This document shows, one piece after another, positions 38,162 to 47,721 of a stretch of 64,000 nt of DNA. The position numbers were made by a program, and so were the translations under genes. Source of the DNA: Chondrus crispus (lineage: Eukaryota; Rhodophyta; Florideophyceae; Gigartinales; Gigartinaceae); the NCBI RefSeq assembly GCF_000350225.1, contig NW_005179093.1, positions 108,932 through 172,931 on the forward strand. Reading direction: 5' to 3'. The first letter of the stretch is position 1, and every line of letters starts with the position of its first letter. The notes under the pieces are model-generated. The model was not told where the DNA came from. It did not search any database and saw only the letters and a program-made list of their open reading frames with translations.

Positions 38162-40501
38162 ATGGAGGCCACAATGGAGGCCATTACAACAGCGGCACCT
38201 CCTTCCAACAATGCTGAGCGGACTGACTTGGGCGTTTTACCCCGTATAGAAGCCGAGGTTCCGAGCTCTCTGACAGACAAGGATCTTTGGGAGGATGTCA
38301 CTGCGACTTTTCGAGAAGCGAGGGACAAAATGGAGCCTGGAGAAATGATTCATCATCCGTCGTTCAGTTTGCATGCTGCAATGTCAGCTATTGAACTAAT
38401 GGATCCGAAAATGGACGTTGGATTCGGGGAATCGACAAACGTCTCAGACGTGCGTTTACCAGCAGAGCTATCTGATTCGCAAGTCATCACGATTATGGAT
38501 CAGCTTCTTGTTTGTCTGATGAGTTGGATGGATGGCCACAACCTTCCTCAGACCGTTTTTTCATGCGTTTATTCTCAACGTATGCGTGAAATACCACGAT
38601 TCGAATTGTTTGCGTTCATGCATGTGCTTTTTGCTGTAATGGACACCACTATAAATCTTGTCCTTGACGAGAAAGTTGCGGATGAAGAGGACTTCATGGC
38701 GTCGACTTACGGCTTCACCTTACAGCCCCTGAGTTCGGACACGAATGAGAATGATGGGTTGGTTCTTCAGAGGATCATGAATGCAGTGGAGGATAATGTT
38801 CGCAGTGCCGATATATCCCAACGTGGTCTTGCGGAAGCTATAGCGACACGAGTCCGCTTTCTTGTTGAGTTCTACCGCACAATGCAATGCCTCTCGGGGT
38901 TCTCAACTGAACATGCGATATCAGACGCGATCCCTTTGCTTGCTAATCTGAACCAATTGGCAGACGAATGGATATCTTTCACGCAAAAGCACAACGAGGA
39001 CGCCACCTTGTTGAAAACAATGTTTGACTCGTCTATAAACCGACACCTGATGACATCCTCGCCCCCACGGACGGCTCCTTTGTTCAATTTCGATTCAGCT
39101 TCCGTCTACCTCAAACGCCTCTTGCATGAGCTTACCGAGTCTCTACAGCTGGAAAGACTTATGTTGCCAGCGCTGGTGGCTGGAACAAACCCCCAGTATT
39201 CATCCCAGAGGCATTCATTGCACGTCGCTCTTCATAGCATTTCGTGCTATTCGGCGAAATTCAATCCCTCCATTCTTGTTAGATCCGTGTTGTCGAGAAT
39301 TATGCTACCATCGTATTCCTCTGCGCTATTTGGTCGTGATGATGCTGAAATGAAACAACTCTTTTCTACTGATATTGGACTCTCCGGTGACCCTTCATCA
39401 CACTCCAAATTGACGGCGTTGGCTGCAGTTTCCGAGGGAGTTTCAAATACCTTCAAATGCTTTTGCCACAACATTACCCGACAGAGGCGCTTATTGCTGC
39501 GTATCTCACGATGGTGGGATCATTATGTTTGCTTGACTGCGCTGTCCAAGGGAAGGTCTGAAGTTGAATCGGAGGGACAAGAATCTCAGAAGGATGGGGG
39601 AAGCAATGGTTCTTTACAAGAGGCCAAGACTGCAGCCGAACATGAACAAAGGAAAAATCTCAAGGCGAGTGGGTATCGAAGCATAGTGGGTAACTTATTT
39701 TCGGACATGACCCCAGTTCAGGTCGTTGCTTATGAGGTCACGGCCCGTTTGATGATTCAACATTGGTTGCTTGGCTTCGAGTGTGAGTTATATCAAGACT
39801 ATGAGTATGGAGCAGTGTTCTTCTACGTTGCCTACGCTTTATCAAGCCTAACCAATGCCACAACGTCACTGGGAGAAAATGGCAAGGAAGGTTTATCACT
39901 GCATCCTCCGCGATTTGCACTGTACCAAATGGATGAAGCTCGTCTCTGGATGTGCCGGGCACTACACTCGGCACTATTGGCTATATCTCGCGGAAATAAG
40001 TGGGACTATTCTTGTCGTCGACAAGATTCATCCACAGAGGCGGCTCGCGAGATGTTTGGAACTGAAGAACTTTGGTACGAGCAACGGTTTGGGGTCGCAG
40101 CCGCACTCGTGAATGGACCCGCACACGCCGATTACTCTTCCTTCATTTCCTTTAAAAAAAGTCATGAGGAATCGCTACGAGCCAATGCTAAAGAAACAGA
40201 CATTGTTCCGCTTCTACTCAAAGATGCTGCGAAGGGGTTTTTGATGGCGCGCAGAATACTTGAGACGGCCAAGAAGTTTGCCGAGATATGTTCATCCAAT
40301 TTTGTCCTGGAGGAGATCCTCCAAATAGCACGCGTCGCAGTGGAAAATTCACTCGCCTTGGCTCAACTCATCCGAAACTACATTCCGTACGTAGCTGAAC
40401 AGGGCAAGCCATTGCAGAGCAAGCAGCATGTTAGTTTTAATTTCACTAGGCATCGTCATTTCCCGGTTATCCAAATCACACCAAGTGAACCGCACCGATG
40501 A
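38162..40501 (+). CDS. NAA35: NatC N-alpha-acetyltransferase auxiliary subunit (Mak10/NAA35)
   Basis: A 779-residue protein starting at the ATG at 38162. NAA35 is the large scaffold that anchors the NatC complex (with NAA30 and NAA38) to ribosomes, where it acetylates Met-Leu, Met-Ile and similar N termini. The family signature is clear near the N terminus: MEPGEMIHHPSFSLHAAMSA, then ELMDPKMDVGFG. It continues with MSWMDGHNLPQTVFSC and RFELFAFMHVLFAVMD. The C-terminal part retains QVVAYEVTARLMIQHWLLGFECELY and the final VSFNFTRHRHFPVIQI. Length agrees with animal and plant homologues (about 725). It converges on the Pfs2 gene with 114 bp between stops. Confidence 0.94.
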   Translation: MEATMEAITTAAPPSNNAERTDLGVLPRIEAEVPSSLTDKDLWEDVTATFREARDKMEPGEMIHHPSFSLHAAMSAIELMDPKMDVGFGESTNVSDVRLPAELSDSQVITIMDQLLVCLMSWMDGHNLPQTVFSCVYSQRMREIPRFELFAFMHVLFAVMDTTINLVLDEKVADEEDFMASTYGFTLQPLSSDTNENDGLVLQRIMNAVEDNVRSADISQRGLAEAIATRVRFLVEFYRTMQCLSGFSTEHAISDAIPLLANLNQLADEWISFTQKHNEDATLLKTMFDSSINRHLMTSSPPRTAPLFNFDSASVYLKRLLHELTESLQLERLMLPALVAGTNPQYSSQRHSLHVALHSISCYSAKFNPSILVRSVLSRIMLPSYSSALFGRDDAEMKQLFSTDIGLSGDPSSHSKLTALAAVSEGVSNTFKCFCHNITRQRRLLLRISRWWDHYVCLTALSKGRSEVESEGQESQKDGGSNGSLQEAKTAAEHEQRKNLKASGYRSIVGNLFSDMTPVQVVAYEVTARLMIQHWLLGFECELYQDYEYGAVFFYVAYALSSLTNATTSLGENGKEGLSLHPPRFALYQMDEARLWMCRALHSALLAISRGNKWDYSCRRQDSSTEAAREMFGTEELWYEQRFGVAAALVNGPAHADYSSFISFKKSHEESLRANAKETDIVPLLLKDAAKGFLMARRILETAKKFAEICSSNFVLEEILQIARVAVENSLALAQLIRNYIPYVAEQGKPLQSKQHVSFNFTRHRHFPVIQITPSEPHR

Positions 40502-40615
40502 CATACCACTGTTAAAACTGGTGTTTGAAGCGAAAGCGTCAGTTTGAAAAATATTGCGGGTTGCTTTCATCCTCCGCCCATCGCGTTATATAGATACTTG
40601 TCAATTCGCCACGAG

Positions 40616-41959
40616 TTATTTCCCGCGCATGTATCCGCCACCAGAACGATCCCTGGGATTGTAATCGCCCTGTCCATAATTGTTCCGTTGCCTACCCCGC
40701 ATACCACGACCACCACTCCTCCCTGATCTTTCATTGCTATCATCTTGATGGCTATTAGCCGAGCTATACTTATCATTCATTTGATCTCCTGGTCTTTGGC
40801 GTGTCCAAAACTTGGTCGCCTGATCATTCGAAGACGTTGCTAAAATGTGGCCCATGGGATGCCAATCTAAGTCCCATACGGACGACTGGTGGGCGCAAGC
40901 GATAGTTGCGACAGGATCTGTCTGACCAACGACCCAGAAATAGATCGCGCCATCATACGCACCTGATACAAAGAAATCATCATGCTGAGGATGCCATTCC
41001 ATTGAGGTGACTTCACGGTTGTGACCGCGGAATATTTGAAATTCCTTCATCATGCGGATGTCGTAGATCTTAATAAGGTGATCCTGAGAACCAGAAATCA
41101 ACCAGTTGCCGTTTCGATTCCATTTTACCTTGACTATTGTTTTCTTGTGCCCATGCAAAGTAGTGAGGTTCTGTCCACTTTTCGCATCCCATATTTTAAG
41201 GTTTGAATCTTTAGATCCCGACGCAAGAAGCGGGAAAGTTGGGTGCCAGTCGACACACCGTACATCCCAACCATGTCCTTCCAAAACGCGTTCCGACTTG
41301 GAGGTCACAAAGTCCCATACCTTGACATTGTTATCATCCGAACATGAGGCAAACTTAGAATCCGTCCTCGAAAACGAGAGATCTCGGATAGTGTCGTCAT
41401 GGGCGCGGAATGCCTTGAGATTATTCATGTTGGACTGCCAGTACTTGACAATACCCTTCTGGTCGCCGGACAGCATCCAATTTTCGTCATGGCTCCATAT
41501 GATGCTGCGCAGTTCCGCGTCATGAGCTTGAAGGATAGTTTCAAAGTTGAAAGTCAAGCCCTGCCACAAAGTAAACTCGCCCGTTTTCGCGCCCGTGATG
41601 AGTCGCTTCCCCTCCGGTGTCCACTTGCACGCATGTATGGGGCAGCCAGGTTTGTTCATACTGCTATGCACGAACTTGGTGCAGGCGCTGGTGACAGGGT
41701 TTTCGCTCATTTGACTGGCAGCTGGCGGGACGAGGTCGACGGTGGACTCCATGTTGGGTTGGATAGCTGGTGTGTCTATGCCGAGGTCACTTTGCCATGC
41801 CCTGTTCAGACACCATCGCATTGCAGAGGAGTTGTAATCAACGGTTCGTCTTGCGACGGCTTTGCGCAGCTGCTTTCCGTCGAAGACATCGTTCCTCGGC
41901 GGCTTTCCATATGCGCTGTTGGGCCCACTAGGACCAAATGCGCCTTCGAAATTAGACAT
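40616..41959 (-). CDS. WDR33: Pre-mRNA 3'-end processing WD40 protein (Pfs2/WDR33/FY)
   Basis: A 447-residue WD40 protein of the cleavage and polyadenylation specificity factor. In animals WDR33 binds the AAUAAA signal with CPSF30. The pre-propeller region FDGKQLRKAVARRTVDYNSS is the family's marker, followed by seven WD repeats from about residue 105 to 390: WTPEGKRLITGAKTGEFTLW, IRDLSFSRTDSKFASCSDD, VDWHPTFPLLASGSKDSNLKIWD and others up to DLDWHPMGHILATSSNDQ. The short tail is RGG-like (RSGGRGMRGRQ). Size is like yeast Pfs2 (465) and lacks the long proline-rich or collagen-like tail of plant FY and human WDR33. Transcribed divergently from the HHL1-like gene. Confidence 0.95.
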   Translation of the reverse strand: MSNFEGAFGPSGPNSAYGKPPRNDVFDGKQLRKAVARRTVDYNSSAMRWCLNRAWQSDLGIDTPAIQPNMESTVDLVPPAASQMSENPVTSACTKFVHSSMNKPGCPIHACKWTPEGKRLITGAKTGEFTLWQGLTFNFETILQAHDAELRSIIWSHDENWMLSGDQKGIVKYWQSNMNNLKAFRAHDDTIRDLSFSRTDSKFASCSDDNNVKVWDFVTSKSERVLEGHGWDVRCVDWHPTFPLLASGSKDSNLKIWDAKSGQNLTTLHGHKKTIVKVKWNRNGNWLISGSQDHLIKIYDIRMMKEFQIFRGHNREVTSMEWHPQHDDFFVSGAYDGAIYFWVVGQTDPVATIACAHQSSVWDLDWHPMGHILATSSNDQATKFWTRQRPGDQMNDKYSSANSHQDDSNERSGRSGGRGMRGRQRNNYGQGDYNPRDRSGGGYMRGK

Positions 41960-42755
41960 CTTGCAGACTGGGACAGTCGGGGATTCGTGGCTTTCGCTAG
42001 GCTCCTCGCGCTCGCCTCAGAGAAAGAAAATTGGTGAAACACAGGAGGCTCTGCCCCATGAGGAATTGAGACAGAAGTGTAGTCTCCGTGTTTGATACCT
42101 CGGTAGCTCACGCTTTTCAAAGGAGCTAGTGCTAGCACTAGTGTAGAGTGTAGAAGGTCCATGGCTGGCATCTGCAGACATGTCTCTCGCCATCGCTCGT
42201 GACGACGTGTCATTCGTGTACATGATTTGCCCGCTCCACGCCGCTGTGGGGAAGGACTGCACCATGACGACCGTCGTTCTTCAAAGCGAGTAGAACCAGC
42301 TACAGTACAGTACGGGCTACAGTAGAACCAGCCAGAACCAGCCCAGGTTCCCGGATCACATGCAAATACTGTAATGTAAAGTAGTTTTCCTGTGTAATTG
42401 GGCTGTTCTGGAATTGTAGCACGTTCAATAATTGGCTGTACTTAGAAAATACGAATGATCTGGGCCGCTGGCGTCCATTTATTCTACACTCGAAGGCCAC
42501 TCCTGTTTGAGATGTAAATTAAGTGTGAATCGAGCTGCACGCTAATCCCGTGCACATCGATACAACCAGAGCAATAAGAAAGAACTTGTGCTCCTTTTAC
42601 TCAGCGTGTCGTCGCCAAAACCTTGACCGTCTGGCACTGAAGCAGAACAAGCAGAGAAGCAGTGAATATTTGCTGGGTACCAACCTCTCTCTGCGTGACC
42701 TAATTCGCACGCTCTTCCTCAACTCACAAGACGCCGAATCTTAATACCCTTCACC
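41960..42755. other. Divergent intergenic region with TACAGTA repeats
   Basis: Spacer of 796 bp between the 5' ends of the Pfs2 and HHL1-like genes. At 42300-42326 there are overlapping CTACAGTA and GTACAGTAC units beside a repeated AACCAGCC string. No gene recognised. Confidence 0.45.
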
Positions 42756-43310
42756 ATGCCTCTTCTTTTCATCCCGGGTGGTCTGCTGCCATCTCTGCCC
42801 GCAAACTCTCAGGCTTCGCCCCGTTGCTCCTTGTGGATGGCATCAGACCAGAAGGGGTTTGGTAAGCCATCGTCCAAGCCAGCGCGTGTGCCGTCTGCTG
42901 GCGAAGGGCGGCGCAAAGCAGCTTCGTTGCGTTACGACAAGATGGCGGAAGCCGGCATGCCTGAATACACAGTGTGGATGCGCCTCAAGGATGTACAGGA
43001 CGCGCCGCCTGGCGAAGACGGCGAACCGGAGCAGATGCCATGGCTCCCGGTTGGATGCTTGTCCGTGCCGAGGAGTAGCCAGGTCTCGAAGGCTATTTTT
43101 GACACGGAGGATGATTTGATGCAAGGAGCCATTAGGCTGTATCCGAACCTGCAAAACCAGGAGAGAGATAATATTGAGTTTGGTTATCAGCTCAGGGAGT
43201 TCGATGACGAGGAAGTTAGAGTTGCTCAGAGGGAGGAAGAGACCGGCATTCAGGCCACCCTAAGAAAATGGTTCAGAGCAATGCAAGATCCTATGAATAC
43301 GAGTCGGTGA
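42756..43310 (+). CDS. HHL1: HHL1-like thylakoid protein
   Basis: A 184-residue protein. Residues 1 to about 62 are Ser/Pro/Arg/Lys-rich and fit a plastid transit peptide. The conserved block reads EYTVWMRLKDV, then WLPVGCLSVPRSSQVSKAIFDTEDDL, AIRLYPNL and EFGYQLREFDDEEVRVA. That order matches the plant protein HHL1 as I remember it: EVW..., PLGSLAV, AIFENEEEL, A-YPKL, FEYGYNLKEF. In Arabidopsis HHL1 is a thylakoid protein needed for photosystem II maintenance in strong light. Its presence in a red alga would imply a role older than the green lineage. The identification is from recalled motifs, hence moderate confidence. Confidence 0.65.
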   Translation: MPLLFIPGGLLPSLPANSQASPRCSLWMASDQKGFGKPSSKPARVPSAGEGRRKAASLRYDKMAEAGMPEYTVWMRLKDVQDAPPGEDGEPEQMPWLPVGCLSVPRSSQVSKAIFDTEDDLMQGAIRLYPNLQNQERDNIEFGYQLREFDDEEVRVAQREEETGIQATLRKWFRAMQDPMNTSR

Positions 43311-43461
43311 TTTATTTTTCCTTGCACAACATGCCCCTTGCGCCGTGCGCATACACAGTTACGAAAAAGCCTGGTCAAAAGTTCTTCGACTTTTGACAGG
43401 GGGTTAGTACTTGGTTCAGTGCGTAAATGTTATTACAGAGGGCGGCCTCCAAGTTCATTCT

Positions 43462-46400
43462 TTAATTTCGAAAGTATGAATCCGAAGCCACCACGGCAGG
43501 CATACTCCCTGCCCCATGCGACACATGTGGGTTATTATCTCCCGCGCTATCTACTGAGCAGGCGCTCACCACTGTTTGTTGAGGCACAACAACGACTTGC
43601 ATGTATTCATTCACGTTCTCGTATCGTGAAAAAGCAAGCCCTCGTCCGTCAGCCGTGAACAGGCGTACTAATGGTACTCGTTGTCTTCCAGGAGCAAGGG
43701 GAATCAGCTTCGCACATTCTACAGTTGTCAAACTGTTCGATACTTCAAGTCTTCCCCGTCGACGGCCTACAACAAGCCATACCGTTGGATCCGCTTCGAT
43801 TTCGTATTGAAGAAGCTCCACATCATCAGAGTTTTGTGCTTCATCATACAAGGCATTGCTTGACACGCTAGGGCTTCCTCCTCCCATCATAATTCGCACG
43901 GCAAACTGCATTTCCATCTCTTTTCCACACTTGCCTACTTTTTTAACCGACCGCTCCACGCGGTAGCGTTTCTCTGTCCTCCGCATAGCATCCATGCAAA
44001 TATGACGCTCGATCGTTGTCTCCGAGTCGACCCCTTCAATCATTAAAGCCAGTCTAAGTGTTGCGAATGAAACTGCTTCAGCAAATGCCAATGGATGTGC
44101 TGGCGACTGAATAGCTGCACCTTCAGGGGGCGACAGATCTATTGATTCATCCTCCTCCACACCTATTCTGACCATCTGGCCGTCAAAACTGCAGTCTTCA
44201 TTTTCGGGTACAGTCGTTGAGTTACGATGCTCATGTTCAGAAAACATCGAACCATCAAGCTCAGTTATAGACCTTTCTACAACGTCATCACCAAAATCGC
44301 TGTCTATTTCGGGATTCTCGATTAAATCTTTGGCCGTTGATACTTTAGCGTCACCCAGAGCCGTCGCGTCGTGCATTCGCAACTCGGTTTTGACTTTGTT
44401 TCCGATGTTCCACTCCCTATCATACTGCTGACTATCCTTCATCTCAGAGCTTGTTACCACAGCTCTGGATAATCTTTTCTGTAGGGCATCATCACTGAAG
44501 ACAGGAGCAACTGTGCCAGAGGTGTCTCTTGATTCTCTTTCGTCGGGAAGTTCCTCACGAATTTGGACATCAAATGCGAAGGCAAAGACACTACCATGTT
44601 GAACTGTGCATGGAAGAAGGCTGACATGAGGCGGCTTTTCGTCCGGTCGCAGCTCTAACCATGGCGGGGGCTCTAGCGTTGCGTTCAAAATGGAAATAGC
44701 GCTTTCAGACTTTGTGACATTTCTGAGCGTACAGAGCAATGTCCCGCCATCTCTAAGAGGAGTGCCGTCGAGCCCCAGCGCCCTTGATACTGCTTCACCG
44801 CTCCATTCACAATTGAGTTCAATCCGAGCAGAAACACGGACTGGGCAAGTAAATGTTAACCTTTTCTCTGCTCGACATACAAATTTCCTCTTGGCAGTGC
44901 TATCTTTCTCCCCGCAATGAACCTGGACACGGAGAATACAGGCTCTAGAATCAGCGTCATTTTCTAGAGATCGATCTTGAAATTCGCTGCAATCCGATAC
45001 AATCTTTAGAGCAAGCCATGACTCAAGAACCTCTCCCTTCTCGAGGGACTCATGTATGGATGTTTCGCCGTTGTCAAAACGAGGATGAAATTCTTCTGAC
45101 ACCCGTTTTAGTTGCAGAACTGCGAGGTCAGACTCGCCGCTCGGAGCATTGATCGATGTTCCTCTGTCTAAGAACTCCACAAAACCTGAAGAATCAGTCG
45201 CTGAACCCTTGCGCGAACTACTCAAAGAACAACGCAGCTTTGATCCTTCTGCCAATCCATGTGGGCCAGCTGTAATCTTAACACGTAGAAACTGAACAGA
45301 GCCGGGTGCCAAATGCAATGCGCCTTGTCCTTTAACAGAAACGTACGCAGAAGGTTGCCGAGGTTCAGCATAGAACATGGGGAACTTGACGCCTCCAGTA
45401 ACAGAATCAGATTGACCGATGGTAAACCCATGACCAGGCATGTTCTTCCCCCCGGTAGCACCTTTTGTGGAGACGACAGGTATCGCTGATCCCTTTCCTG
45501 GCGATTCAACGAGCTTCAAATTTCCGATAAACAGAGAAAGCAGAGTTGAGTTGTACCGCCCAAACCTCGGAATTTCGCCTGTCTGAACTGTAATAACATT
45601 GACACCGCTTTCAATATACGTGGAGTCGTTGCTACGAAGGACAACGAGGTCATTATCTTCACGGTCTACCCGAAGGTTTTGTTGACCCTCGTAGCCCAAT
45701 GTAGTATCCCCGCTGTGTTGCGAGGGTATTCTTGCCTTTTCGTCGGAGCGCAAAGCTGGCTTCTTCGTCCAGAGTGGTGCAGACATCGCGCTTCGGCATT
45801 CCAGTGCTATTGAATCTAACTTCAGCCTTGCTGGTATATCAGAAGTAATCCTGATAGTGGCACTACCAGGATCCCCCTCTAACCACATAGTCTTGTTTGG
45901 TAGAACAGATACATTGAAAAGACGTTCTGCTTTGTATTTCATAATTCGTGGCAAACGTCGTGCAATTGACGTTGTTTCCGAAACCCAATATGCTACATCT
46001 TTCGGGTCCCAACCCATCTCTTTAGTAGGCTCGAGAGGTTTGCTCCAGACGTGGCGCTCCGAGCGACTCATGTACAACATTGTCAAGCAACTCACAAGAT
46101 ATTCTTGTATATGATCCAATTCCTTCTCTGCGCGTGCAAGCTCTACCCTTTGCCTTTTGTGCAAGTCATCCCACCCGTTGTCATTGATAAAACGGGTACA
46201 CTGGGCACTGAGCAGGGACTCGGCTTCACTGTAGCTAGCATTCCGTAATCGTACCACCCCAGCATCTCCGTCCAACGCTGCTGCACCTCTCGCACGACCA
46301 CCCATCTCATACAAACTGGCGGCGGCATTTGTAATCTCAGAATGAAAGACCTCAGCCTTTTTCGGGTCGGCTAGAGCAGCTCTTAATCTCTCATGAGAAG

Positions 46401-47721
46401 TAGACTTCGCTTCCTCTGCAATCTTCTCCCTATCGCGTTTACCCTGTGGATCTTCCGGACCCAGGCAGCCCGGAAGGGTGACAGACGCAAGCCCAAGAAA
46501 CGCTTTGAGTGCGTGGACGTGAAAACCAGCAATTAGACGTGCTGTGTGCCTCTCTCGAGGAGTACTGAGATGCACAGCTGTGGCGTTGTCAGCATCAGAT
46601 GGGGATGGGATCGCTGGAGCCAGGGCAGCAGCCAGTGCTCTAGCTGTTACGAAGACCCATGTATCACGGAAAACGGCAGAGACTGTCCCGTTTCCACTCA
46701 GGGTCTCTTCCGCACACCTCCTCGCTATTGCAGTTACAAACTTCAGGCCTCTTTCTGCGACATCGGCGAACTTTCGGTCCATCAAAAGTAACGACAGTTG
46801 CCTCGAAAAGAGGTACGTTCTCAGGTCTATTTCTGATATTGAATTAGCCACCAGACGAGCACGGTAATCCTTTGCCGTGGGGTCTGAAACCCCTGCTGCT
46901 GTTTCCGCAGCCGGTTCTCCGCAGAAGCTCCCAGTTCCATATTCGTTCCTCTCAGTCATCGTAACCTGCAGCTCATCGTAGAAGCGGACGGCCAAATCGC
47001 GCCTACCAAGCTGCACAAAAATGAACGCCATACCCTCTTTCAGAGCAAAAAACTCTGTGAAAGTCCAAGTTGCTGATGTTCTATTCAAGTAGGAACGAGA
47101 CACTTCCTCTTCGTAAGCCTGAACACGAGCTTCAGCTCCCTCCCTGACACATTCTCGTAATCGCACAAGCAGATCTTGGTGTGCTGGTGAATGGTGTAGA
47201 TGCGTTATGGGACGTTGTTCCTCCTGTATTGCAGCTGGGGGTACGACAACAAACCTCTCACGACCCCTTGCCGTGAGGTTTACTTCTGCCCGCAGCTTTT
47301 CAAACATCTTTTTCTTCCTCGCTAGGTCCCCTTCAGTTGCAGCCAGAATTACGAGGTACTCGTGATGGTTATCCTTACATTTTTCAACAAATCGTCGTAT
47401 GCGCTTCCAAGCGGCGTCATTCGATGAACCCAGTTCTCTCAGGGAAGTAACAAATGTATAAACATAAGGGTTTTTATACCAATCAAGAGGATGCTGTTGC
47501 GGGTCAGGAAAAATAGGGTTCTCGGCTGTGGAGACGTCAAATACTGCTCTCGCGGAAGTTGAAGAGTCCCGTATCGATGTTCCCCGTGAATTCCAAAGCC
47601 ACTCCAAACGGCTGAGCGGGATGGAATTAGCAATTCGCAAAGTTGGCCAAACGTTATCTGCATCATTCACCCAGACCGGAAGCCCTTCTAGTAGAGAACG
47701 AGACGTCGCTTCAAGTGGCAT
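43462..47721 (-). CDS. TRAPPC10: TRAPP II complex subunit TRAPPC10/Trs130
   Basis: A 1419-residue intronless protein. The N-terminal third matches the TRAPPC10 helical region: DWYKNPYVYTFVTSL-like segments and HHEYLVILAA, then the marker WTFTEFFALKEGMAFIFVQLGRRDLAVRFYDELQ. Later regions are beta-rich, as in the C-terminal Ig-like parts of Trs130 (AERLFNVSVLPNKTMWLEGD, LALKIVSDC). TRAPP II is a Rab exchange factor acting in the late Golgi and endosome recycling. Length is in the family's range (yeast 1102, human 1259), slightly long because of acidic insertions around residues 1090-1200. It converges on the HHL1-like gene. Confidence 0.85.
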   Translation of the reverse strand: MPLEATSRSLLEGLPVWVNDADNVWPTLRIANSIPLSRLEWLWNSRGTSIRDSSTSARAVFDVSTAENPIFPDPQQHPLDWYKNPYVYTFVTSLRELGSSNDAAWKRIRRFVEKCKDNHHEYLVILAATEGDLARKKKMFEKLRAEVNLTARGRERFVVVPPAAIQEEQRPITHLHHSPAHQDLLVRLRECVREGAEARVQAYEEEVSRSYLNRTSATWTFTEFFALKEGMAFIFVQLGRRDLAVRFYDELQVTMTERNEYGTGSFCGEPAAETAAGVSDPTAKDYRARLVANSISEIDLRTYLFSRQLSLLLMDRKFADVAERGLKFVTAIARRCAEETLSGNGTVSAVFRDTWVFVTARALAAALAPAIPSPSDADNATAVHLSTPRERHTARLIAGFHVHALKAFLGLASVTLPGCLGPEDPQGKRDREKIAEEAKSTSHERLRAALADPKKAEVFHSEITNAAASLYEMGGRARGAAALDGDAGVVRLRNASYSEAESLLSAQCTRFINDNGWDDLHKRQRVELARAEKELDHIQEYLVSCLTMLYMSRSERHVWSKPLEPTKEMGWDPKDVAYWVSETTSIARRLPRIMKYKAERLFNVSVLPNKTMWLEGDPGSATIRITSDIPARLKLDSIALECRSAMSAPLWTKKPALRSDEKARIPSQHSGDTTLGYEGQQNLRVDREDNDLVVLRSNDSTYIESGVNVITVQTGEIPRFGRYNSTLLSLFIGNLKLVESPGKGSAIPVVSTKGATGGKNMPGHGFTIGQSDSVTGGVKFPMFYAEPRQPSAYVSVKGQGALHLAPGSVQFLRVKITAGPHGLAEGSKLRCSLSSSRKGSATDSSGFVEFLDRGTSINAPSGESDLAVLQLKRVSEEFHPRFDNGETSIHESLEKGEVLESWLALKIVSDCSEFQDRSLENDADSRACILRVQVHCGEKDSTAKRKFVCRAEKRLTFTCPVRVSARIELNCEWSGEAVSRALGLDGTPLRDGGTLLCTLRNVTKSESAISILNATLEPPPWLELRPDEKPPHVSLLPCTVQHGSVFAFAFDVQIREELPDERESRDTSGTVAPVFSDDALQKRLSRAVVTSSEMKDSQQYDREWNIGNKVKTELRMHDATALGDAKVSTAKDLIENPEIDSDFGDDVVERSITELDGSMFSEHEHRNSTTVPENEDCSFDGQMVRIGVEEDESIDLSPPEGAAIQSPAHPLAFAEAVSFATLRLALMIEGVDSETTIERHICMDAMRRTEKRYRVERSVKKVGKCGKEMEMQFAVRIMMGGGSPSVSSNALYDEAQNSDDVELLQYEIEADPTVWLVVGRRRGRLEVSNSLTTVECAKLIPLAPGRQRVPLVRLFTADGRGLAFSRYENVNEYMQVVVVPQQTVVSACSVDSAGDNNPHVSHGAGSMPAVVASDSYFRN

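Noticed and set aside
41399-42037. 212-codon open frame on the plus strand
   Set aside because: Antisense to the Pfs2 WD repeats and continuing into the spacer; no domain.
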